A stretch of DNA of 34,385 nt. Origin: a bacterium (GTDB lineage Bacteria > Auribacterota > UBA3054). The stretch covers positions 1-34,385 of the forward strand of contig JAFZID010000157.1 of NCBI GenBank assembly GCA_017554565.1, written 5' to 3'. Under the pieces are notes generated by a model. That model saw only the letters and a program-made list of their open reading frames with translations, was not told the origin of the DNA and searched no databases. Position 1 is the first letter of the stretch. Every line of letters begins with the position of its first letter. Below are positions 22,939-29,835 of this stretch, piece after piece. A program made the translations under genes and the position numbers.

Positions 22939-24871
22939 CTTTGCCCTCGTTTATTTCTTTCTGCTTCCGGATAAGGGAGGATAGTTCCTCGTCTATCCTG
23001 AAAGGGAAGATGTTGTTGTTCAATACTCGGTTGGTGGCCATGCCTTCCGGCATCTCAGGCGGCTTCGGCCAAATATGCAACAGGGCGTTGAAGAGCTCCT
23101 CGCGCCAGGCTTGGGCTTTCTCGTCGTCTAGGGCGGAGACTATGGCCTTGTTGCGGTCTTCGCTGGTGAACAGCTTGTCGGCGCAGTATTTCCACAGTTC
23201 CGGAGAGATACCGTTGCGGTATTCCTCCAGGACCTGATATTCGTGATCGCTTTCCTTACAGTAGCGGAGCGCTTCCTGGACGTGCCTGGTAAGGTTCGTG
23301 GAATCTTCTGTAAGGAAGCAATAACGGGCGGCGGCGGTATGCCGCATGGCTTTAACGGAGTTCCAGTCTATGCTCGGGACGTCTATCAAAAGAAGCGCCA
23401 GGGCGGGGTGGTTCAGGCCCATTTCGTGAAATATTTCAGCCGCCATAATGTACGAATAGGAAATATATGTCAGACAGGTGGCGTAAGTGTTGACCTTAAG
23501 CAGGTGTTCAAGCGCGTAATAGCTTCTTTCCTCCCTGTTGGAGAAGGGCATTAAGTCGGGAGGAAGGTCTTTGGCCATCCTGCCCAGGAAGAAGTGGGAG
23601 GCGCCTACGCCGAACTCGTCCTTGTTGTCTTCCGAGATAAGGAATTCGAAGCAAGTCTTCGCTTTGCCGTACTGGCCTGTCCAGAACAGTTTCTCCGCCA
23701 GATGGTATATTTGTCCGGCAATGTCTGGGATCTTTATGAGGTCTCTATAGTCCTCTATGTCGCTTAGATCGTCGTTGGGATCCTGGAGTTTTTCTTTAAG
23801 CTTGCCAGCCTTGTTCAAGGCGGAGATAGTCTGCTCAAGGGAAAGATTGCCTTTGTAGCGCTGGTTGGAGTGCTCGCTCCAGATGAAGGCGACGCTCTCA
23901 CACATGTTTTTCCATTCCGGCCCGTTGTTTGACAGCGTCTTTTCCAAACTGGCGGCGCTAAGCTCCTCGTCCAGCGGCTTGGACGTAGCGCCCACGGCCA
24001 ATTCCTTATCGGAGAGGGCGTTCTTGATAAGCGCAAGGACGGGAAGACGCTCTGATACGGGAGGCTGACGCAATGCCAGCAATTTCAAGGTTTCAACGAA
24101 CGCTTTTTTCTTATCGGGGTATTCCTTTATGACAAATTCTCCGGATCTTTCGATTGCCGTTTGCATTACCCGGTATATGGCCAAAGTGTTTTTGGAAAAC
24201 CATTCGTTTATAAGTTTGAATTTTTCTTCTTTGGAAAGTCCGGTGTCAAATATATAAACTAACTCCGTCTCGGCGTTGTTTTTTACGTCAGGATTTGAAA
24301 GTTCGGTCCAGTATTTGCGTATCTCTTCCGCTTTGTCAGGATATGTGCCGGCGTAGCGAAGAAGCCTTTCCAGCTGATATTTGTCGTAAACGTCATAGCT
24401 TACGATGTCTTTCATCGCCCTGATCATATTGTTGGTGTCGCTGGCTCTCCTGTAGTGGAATTCCAGATACTGAAGGGCGTATCTGTAGGCGTACCATTGC
24501 TTGCCTTTGGCTTCTTTGGCGTATTTCTTGATTATGGGCGTAAGTTCTTTTGCTACCGAAGGATTCTTTATATCTTTTCCGTATTTGTAGAAAACCTCCA
24601 TGACTTCAAGCGTCAGAGGAAGCAACTCTCCGTTAGCGAGATAGTAATCTTTTGCTTCACTCTTCTCTCGCAATTCTTTGGATAAAGCTATCGCTTCATT
24701 CCACTTTTCACTTTTAGCGTTGTTTTCTATAAGGCTAAGCGTCTCAGCGACAGTCGCGTTTGTCCCGCTGATGCTCGAAAGAAGCCACACCCTGCCCTGA
24801 ATGTCTATGATGGCAGAAACATCAAGCGTTGCGAAAAAAGCAAGAAAAAATAAAATGCGGACATTTTTCAT
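22931..24871 (-). CDS. Large secreted helical repeat-like protein, first gene of the minus operon
   Basis: A 646-residue exported protein: signal peptide (1-19, ending VSA), then a mostly helical body. Segments such as GQYGKAKTCFEFLIS, ASHFFLGRMAKDLPP, SYYALEHLLKV and AAEIFHEMGLNHPALALLLID look like degenerate TPR/SEL1-type helical pairs, mainly in residues ~370-520. The first ~295 residues are homologous to the shorter downstream neighbour. No catalytic motif and no PEP-CTERM tail. It is the promoter-proximal gene of the ten-gene minus run, so a scaffold role in the periplasm for the following A, B, GLUG and S8 products is a reasonable inference. The ATG is 7 nt from a -10 element, so its message may be leaderless. 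Base composition is noticeably more GC-rich than the genes that follow. Confidence 0.78.
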   Translation of the reverse strand: MKNVRILFFLAFFATLDVSAIIDIQGRVWLLSSISGTNATVAETLSLIENNAKSEKWNEAIALSKELREKSEAKDYYLANGELLPLTLEVMEVFYKYGKDIKNPSVAKELTPIIKKYAKEAKGKQWYAYRYALQYLEFHYRRASDTNNMIRAMKDIVSYDVYDKYQLERLLRYAGTYPDKAEEIRKYWTELSNPDVKNNAETELVYIFDTGLSKEEKFKLINEWFSKNTLAIYRVMQTAIERSGEFVIKEYPDKKKAFVETLKLLALRQPPVSERLPVLALIKNALSDKELAVGATSKPLDEELSAASLEKTLSNNGPEWKNMCESVAFIWSEHSNQRYKGNLSLEQTISALNKAGKLKEKLQDPNDDLSDIEDYRDLIKIPDIAGQIYHLAEKLFWTGQYGKAKTCFEFLISEDNKDEFGVGASHFFLGRMAKDLPPDLMPFSNREERSYYALEHLLKVNTYATCLTYISYSYIMAAEIFHEMGLNHPALALLLIDVPSIDWNSVKAMRHTAAARYCFLTEDSTNLTRHVQEALRYCKESDHEYQVLEEYRNGISPELWKYCADKLFTSEDRNKAIVSALDDEKAQAWREELFNALLHIWPKPPEMPEGMATNRVLNNNIFPFRIDEELSSLIRKQKEINEGKDE

Positions 24872-24878
24872 ATCAACT

Positions 24879-24907
24879 ATTTTACTGTTTTTTTAATATT
24901 ATTACAA
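24879..24907 (-). promoter_or_regulatory. Promoter of the long minus-strand operon (leaderless geometry)
   Basis: Minus strand: TTGTAA (24907-24902), 17-bp spacer, TAAAAT (24884-24879), only 7 nt from the ATG at 24871. No Shine-Dalgarno lies between. The spacing is the same as at the 1755 gene (-10, 7 nt, ATG). Confidence 0.5.
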
Positions 24908-25022
24908 TCAAATGTTATTTTATGTTTCTTAGTACCCCCCCGATTTAAATGTAAGTTGCTTGTATTTGGATATTTATTCCTGGAAACCGCCAAAAAGAGG
25001 CATCATATGAGATTATTACTAG

Positions 25023-25051
25023 TTGAAAACAATCACAAAGTTTTATACAAT
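25023..25051 (+). promoter_or_regulatory. Promoter of the plus-strand unit 3 operon
   Basis: TTGAAA (25023-25028), 17-bp spacer, TACAAT (25046-25051), predicting a leader of about 35 nt that contains AGGAGG (25084-25089) 3 nt before the ATG at 25093. It forms a divergent pair with the minus promoter 116 bp away. The rest of 24872-25092 holds a run of seven C (about 24935-24941) and no gene. Confidence 0.65.
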
Positions 25052-25092
25052 AAGTAAAATATGCTTGCAGTTAATCTTCACTTAGGAGGCAT

Positions 25093-26529
25093 ATGAAAAA
25101 ACTTTTAATCTTCATTGCGTTGTCGTGCGCAGCAGCAATGGCGTCTAACGAGCCAGCTATTATAGTCGTTTCTGGTCCTAATTATATAGCCGCTTCTAGT
25201 TATGGTGTAAAATATCACATAGGAGTAGGCGGTCATCTCAATGGAGATCACCGCGGCTATCTTTGGGAGGTTAGAGATGAAAATAATAATTCTGTAAATG
25301 ATTGGATCGTTAGTCGACACGATGAACAAAATGCAAGAATAAACATAATAAGCAATTGCACGATTTATGCAACTCTATATTATGAAGAATGGGATACGGG
25401 TATTAATAAAAGTTTACATACCTCATATGCAGTAACAACAGGAACGCCAACGTTTTATTTACATCATGCCGATAGCATTCATAACGGCCAATTTGATACT
25501 ACAGTAACCGGTGTAACAACTAGAGTAATACACTTTAACATAGATAATGACGATCATGGTCCAGGGCATGATCAATATACTCCTGACTATCAAATTTATG
25601 GTCAAAAGTATTTATCGGACGATGATGATATTTTGACATTTCAAATAAATTCTTCTCCTACTTCGATGAATGTTGAGTATATTAAACTGGATTTTGAATC
25701 TCCCCATCTACGTGTTTGCAGGATTGTGCCAGGTTCCACTAGCATTTGTTATCCTATTACAACCAATGGCATTATAACTACTGTTTATTGTGGCAATGGT
25801 AACAATCATGGCAGGATCTTTAATCGAAATTTGTATTTAGAGGGCAGAAGAACAGGCTTGGGCAGTCTAAAAATCAAATACAGGCTAGAGAATGGGGATT
25901 CTACAACAATAGCAGAGCTGCGGTATAGAACATGTGCGGACAAAGCAGGACGTCAAGAAATGTTTCCTGGAGATCAGCCCGTTTTTACTCAAGCCAGGTC
26001 GCTGCTTACTGGTTGCGAGTTTTCCATATTTGATTCTCATAATATGTCAAATATAATGCCTCCCTTTTTTTCAACAAACAACAATTTCAACGCCCCTGCT
26101 TTAGCTGTCGATAATTCCTGGAATTTAATGGGCACCCCATTTATAGTTGAATTAGATGGATATGGAACTCCTAACAACCCATTTGTATATAGCAACAATT
26201 GCCTGTATACATCCTACGAAGCGTTCGGTGGCGCTACAGCTTTTTATGAATCTACGCTGTGGGAACCAAAATTGTTTGGCAACGTACCTTTGAGTTATGC
26301 GCGCGTAATTAATTATTGCGAATTAGCCACAGCGCTTAGATCTTTTCACGAGCCGGGAATTTGTCCTGGTTGGAAAATGTTTTACATGAAGTTAACTGGG
26401 CTACCAGATTGGTCCGGAGACGCTATTTTGCATCACAGGGGAGAAGTATTGTATCAATATTATTACGATCAGTATTCTTTGGGCATATCAAGCTGGCAAC
26501 CGAAGATATATGGTTTAGAATTGCCATAA
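25093..26529 (+). CDS. Secreted protein of unknown family B (unit 3)
   Basis: A 478-residue homologue of the genes at 13862 and 20614, on the opposite strand. Signal peptide MKKLLIFIALSCAAAMASNE, nearly the same as in unit 1. The N-terminal beta-rich region is the most diverged part (HLNGDHRGYLWEVRDENNN). The middle block GVTTRVIHFNIDNDD and the C-terminal marks are conserved: RTCADKAGRQ, GCEFSIFD, NAPALAVDNSW, GTPF, YTSYEAFGGATAFYESTLW, ALRSF, LHHRGEVLYQYYY. The Cys pair (CAD and GCE) is kept. A strong AGGAGG and a good promoter make it the first gene of a three-gene operon. It is strikingly AT-rich compared with the housekeeping genes. Function unknown. Confidence 0.82.
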   Translation: MKKLLIFIALSCAAAMASNEPAIIVVSGPNYIAASSYGVKYHIGVGGHLNGDHRGYLWEVRDENNNSVNDWIVSRHDEQNARINIISNCTIYATLYYEEWDTGINKSLHTSYAVTTGTPTFYLHHADSIHNGQFDTTVTGVTTRVIHFNIDNDDHGPGHDQYTPDYQIYGQKYLSDDDDILTFQINSSPTSMNVEYIKLDFESPHLRVCRIVPGSTSICYPITTNGIITTVYCGNGNNHGRIFNRNLYLEGRRTGLGSLKIKYRLENGDSTTIAELRYRTCADKAGRQEMFPGDQPVFTQARSLLTGCEFSIFDSHNMSNIMPPFFSTNNNFNAPALAVDNSWNLMGTPFIVELDGYGTPNNPFVYSNNCLYTSYEAFGGATAFYESTLWEPKLFGNVPLSYARVINYCELATALRSFHEPGICPGWKMFYMKLTGLPDWSGDAILHHRGEVLYQYYYDQYSLGISSWQPKIYGLELP

Positions 26530-26545
26530 GACAGGAGACATGATT

Positions 26546-27472
26546 ATGAAAAAAATATTATTATTATTTTTAGTTTCTGTATCTGTAAATCTTTTTGCAC
26601 TGGAAGAAGCGGAATACTTGCGTTTACTTTACAACGCATCTAAGGCCGTTCCACTCTCGCAGTCAGATATTGACAAAGGAAAAACAAAAAGCTACATATC
26701 TTTTTCGGATCTTGAGCTTTTTAACAAGCTAGCTCCAGCGGAAGCACTTCCCTTATTAATTTCATCATTAGAAAAAGGCATAATAACTAATAGAATCGAA
26801 ACTATTGAAAACACCCAAATAACCAATAGCGTAATTGAATTTGCCAATTACAAAGCCTATTACCTAATGGGATTGTCTTTCGGCTTTGATTCCGTTGGGA
26901 CAGTTGTGTTTCCTTGGTTAACTGGCAAAGGTGATGACCTCACTATACCTGTCACCCAATATCATTACTTCTGGTGGTATGAAGGAAGAAAGTATATGCC
27001 AAAAATATGGAATAACTGGTATTCTTGTTGGCAGATGGAAAGCGGAAGAGAAACGCCACGAAAAATGGTTTTGAATCAGCTTGCCAACGAAATAACCGCT
27101 CTCGGATATCACGTCTTCCCCTATTTGGCCAGTGCGATGGAAACGGATCAAACATTAACAAATGTGTTGGTTTCTTTGCGGCAACCCCATCGCGGCGGAT
27201 GGAGCTTTAAAGATTTTCCAAAGTGGTATAGAGATAACAAAATAACATTTACACTGCCTGAATGTGAAACATTGAAAACGGTTTTAAACCGCATATCCCT
27301 TGATAAAATGCCCATTAGCGAGTCAAATAAAAATGATATGCTAAGATGGCAAAGGAACGAAGAGAGTTTTTATATAACCAATAATTTCTTAGAATATTAT
27401 TGGTACTATAAAATTAACCCCAAGGAAGATATCTCGGAAGAAGATATTTTCCAGGCAAAATATGGAGATTAA
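26546..27472 (+). CDS. Secreted protein of unknown family A (unit 3)
   Basis: I choose the ATG at 26546 (308 residues), since AGGAGA at 26533 is 7 nt away from it but only 1 nt from the in-frame ATG at 26540. Signal peptide MKKILLLFLVSVSVNLFA. The family A marks are present: PAEALPLLISSLE, ITNRIE, FGFDSVGTVVFPWLTGKG, LTIPVTQYHYFWWYEGRKY, IWNNWYSCW, ANEITALGYHVFPYLASAME, LPECET, and the end EEDIFQAKYGD. The last codons carry GGAGA, which also serves as the Shine-Dalgarno of the GLUG gene 4 bp downstream. It lies 16 bp after the family B stop, repeating the B-A-GLUG order of unit 1. No recognisable domain; the function is unknown. Confidence 0.82.
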   Translation: MKKILLLFLVSVSVNLFALEEAEYLRLLYNASKAVPLSQSDIDKGKTKSYISFSDLELFNKLAPAEALPLLISSLEKGIITNRIETIENTQITNSVIEFANYKAYYLMGLSFGFDSVGTVVFPWLTGKGDDLTIPVTQYHYFWWYEGRKYMPKIWNNWYSCWQMESGRETPRKMVLNQLANEITALGYHVFPYLASAMETDQTLTNVLVSLRQPHRGGWSFKDFPKWYRDNKITFTLPECETLKTVLNRISLDKMPISESNKNDMLRWQRNEESFYITNNFLEYYWYYKINPKEDISEEDIFQAKYGD

Positions 27473-27476
27473 AACT

Positions 27477-29756
27477 ATGAAAAAACTAATCTTTTTAACG
27501 TGCTTTTTGGCTTTGTTAGCCAATTGTCTGTTTGCTGCCAACGAAGCGATCAAGCCGGATGGCGAAGGAACAGCGGATTCTCCCTATGTTCTGACAAGAA
27601 TTGAGAATCTGGTTTGGATGGGAGATAACATTAAAACATGTAAAAAAAGTGTTTTCTGCTTAGGAAACGATATTGATGCAAGTGAAACGGCCAATTGGGA
27701 AAAGCAATTCGTGCCAATCGGAACAACAAAGGAAACATGGGGGCAAAATTATAATTTTGAAGGCACACTAGACGGAAAGAATTTTGCCATCAAAAACCTC
27801 CATGTCAGAGACAACGGTATGTTTTTACAAATTTTTGGTGCCAAAATCCAAAATTTATATCTGGATAATTACAGAGGCAAACAAGGCGGATTGGCTCCAA
27901 TGTGTGCTGCTAGCACAATAACTAACGTTCATGTCTCGGGTTTAATTTTAGGCTCTGGGTTCGCAGGAGGTATTTGTGGCTATGTTGATAACTCAGCAAT
28001 CGTTAACTGCTCTTTTATGGGACTTATAAGCACAATTAGAGAGGGTAGTTTTGGCGGAATTGTTGGTCAAGCTGAGTATAGCGACATTAGTTATTGCAAA
28101 TCTTCTGGTTACATCTATAGCTCAGGTGACACAGACAATGTTGGCGGTATTTGTGGGATTGTTAGTGGAAACGATTATTACGATAAATATTATCCCCGTG
28201 TTCGTTATTGCATAGCAGATATGAAAATCAAAGCCAAAGGAAATGTCGGCGGCATCGTTGCGCTAAATCAAATAGAAAATGTTGAACAATATCCCGGTGA
28301 AGACCCATATGTTTTGAATAATTTAGGCCTTATCGATAACTATTCTTTGTGTATTGCCGATGTTTCATCGGCTGTATGTGTTGGCGGTATATGCGCCGTT
28401 TTTGATAAAAACACCGCAGCAAGTATAAATAATTTTTACGACAAGACGGGAATCAATGGTACAGTTTTTGGCACAGGGTTGTCTTCCGAGAGAATGAAAA
28501 ATAAATCTTCTTACACTCGTTGGGATTTTAACAAGATTTGGACCATTCAAGAGGGAGAAACAACACCATATTGGGCTATATGCAACAACAAACCATATAG
28601 AGTCGCCTGCATATCCAATTTTGACAATACTCTGAACGTTGCTCCTGGAGAAAAAAGTTATGCCTTCAACGAGAATGCCACAATAAACGCTACAGCACCT
28701 GAAGACGGGGAGTTTCTTGGATTCAAGGGAGATATTGATGGCACAGAAACCTCAGTTTCTGTCGATCTGAAGAAAGATTTAGTTGTTGAAGGTGTGTTTG
28801 CGAAGCACATCGGTACGGCGGAGGATTTCCTAAAAATTGGAAGGAATAATGATTATCCAAAAGACGGATATTATATTCAAACTTCAAACATTGATATGTC
28901 TGGAATAGAATATCCGGTTCCCACGGATTTTTTGGGAGTTTATGATGGAAACAATCGCATCATTCGCAACATTAAATTTTGCAAATACGCAATAGAACTA
29001 GGCTTGTTTTCCAATATTCGATATGCAAAGATATGCAATTTAGGAATCATAAATGTTGAAAAGAATATCGGTGAACTATACAACCAAAATTTTGGCTTTT
29101 TGGTCGGCGGCGATACATCATATTCGGAAATAAGCAATTGTTATATTACAAGCGATGTGTTTTTAAACAATACCAGTTACGCTGGAGGAATCTGCAATGG
29201 TTTTGGTTATTCAAAGATGAGCAAATGCGAATTCCGAGGAACGATATTATATTCTCCTACTTCATTTGGCGGTTTAGTCAACACTGCGATCCAAAGTACA
29301 TTTGAAGAATGCAGTGTTGAAATCTTTAACGGACTTAACGCCAGAAAAAATACGATCAGCGGACTAACGTTCGGTGGCCAAAAATCTTTCTTTGCTAACT
29401 GTTATGTAAAAGGTGATTGTTTGGATTATGCCTTTGCCGCCTCTATACCTCGGGTAGAACCAGAATTTACTTTCTCTAACTGTTATGTGCTTGCCGAAAA
29501 TCCTAATGTTCAGGTTGACGCCAATATCATCAACTGTTATTTCAATTCCAACTGTGTTGAGCAAGTCGAAGGCGTGACTGGATTCGTCAGCCCTGAAGAG
29601 ATGAAACAGCAGGAAACCTACGTTGGCTGGGACTTTGACGAGATCTGGGATATCGACGAGGGTGTTGGAACGCCGTATTTCAGATACGTTGTGCCGGAGC
29701 CGGTTGGGATGCTTGCTTTGTTTTTGCTTGCTTTGGTGGCGGTGAGAAAGCGGTGA
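27477..29756 (+). CDS. GLUG-motif PEP-CTERM surface protein (unit 3, G4)
   Basis: I start at 27477 (759 residues): MKKLIFLTCFLALLANCLFA is a signal peptide like that of G1, with GGAGA 8 nt upstream; the in-frame ATG at 27462 lies inside the previous gene. Conserved head (NEAIKPDGEGTADSPYVLT, ENLVWMGDNIKTCKKSVF, NDIDASETANW), GLUG repeats (GGICGYVD, GGIVGQA, VGGIVALN), first-half end WDFNKIWTIQEGETTPYW, InlB B-repeat-like domain (about 385-443), second half and WDFDEIWDIDEGVGTPYF. The tail PEPVGMLALFLLALVAVRKR is a PEP-CTERM signal. The middle diverges strongly from the other copies, while the last ~65 codons are almost the same as G1 and are more GC-rich. No protease gene follows; a terminator does. 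Confidence 0.84.
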   Translation: MKKLIFLTCFLALLANCLFAANEAIKPDGEGTADSPYVLTRIENLVWMGDNIKTCKKSVFCLGNDIDASETANWEKQFVPIGTTKETWGQNYNFEGTLDGKNFAIKNLHVRDNGMFLQIFGAKIQNLYLDNYRGKQGGLAPMCAASTITNVHVSGLILGSGFAGGICGYVDNSAIVNCSFMGLISTIREGSFGGIVGQAEYSDISYCKSSGYIYSSGDTDNVGGICGIVSGNDYYDKYYPRVRYCIADMKIKAKGNVGGIVALNQIENVEQYPGEDPYVLNNLGLIDNYSLCIADVSSAVCVGGICAVFDKNTAASINNFYDKTGINGTVFGTGLSSERMKNKSSYTRWDFNKIWTIQEGETTPYWAICNNKPYRVACISNFDNTLNVAPGEKSYAFNENATINATAPEDGEFLGFKGDIDGTETSVSVDLKKDLVVEGVFAKHIGTAEDFLKIGRNNDYPKDGYYIQTSNIDMSGIEYPVPTDFLGVYDGNNRIIRNIKFCKYAIELGLFSNIRYAKICNLGIINVEKNIGELYNQNFGFLVGGDTSYSEISNCYITSDVFLNNTSYAGGICNGFGYSKMSKCEFRGTILYSPTSFGGLVNTAIQSTFEECSVEIFNGLNARKNTISGLTFGGQKSFFANCYVKGDCLDYAFAASIPRVEPEFTFSNCYVLAENPNVQVDANIINCYFNSNCVEQVEGVTGFVSPEEMKQQETYVGWDFDEIWDIDEGVGTPYFRYVVPEPVGMLALFLLALVAVRKR

Positions 29757-29778
29757 GCTTGTTTAGTGCAGGATAAAT

Positions 29779-29809
29779 AAAGGAGCCCCCGCACGGAGGC
29801 TCCTTTTTC
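29779..29809. terminator. Bidirectional terminator between unit 3 and carB
   Basis: AAAGGAGCC (29779-29787) pairs with GGCTCCTTT (29798-29806) around a CCCGCACGGA loop, followed by TTTTTC on the plus strand and TTTATTTAT on the minus strand. It ends the plus-strand GLUG gene and, converging, the carAB transcript. Confidence 0.85.
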
Positions 29810-29835
29810 TTGCGATTATTTTTTTGTTGCTGAAT

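Noticed and set aside
25007-25057. A 16-codon frame reading MRLLLVENNHKVLYNK, like the first residues of a response regulator (MRLLLVEDN...).
   Set aside because: It stops after 16 codons and the unit 3 promoter (25023-25051) lies inside it. It could be a relic, but the match is too short to call a pseudogene.
4443-29756. GLUG repeat arrays as CRISPR or DNA tandem repeats.
   Set aside because: The repetition is at protein level and degenerate; no regularly spaced identical DNA repeats were seen.
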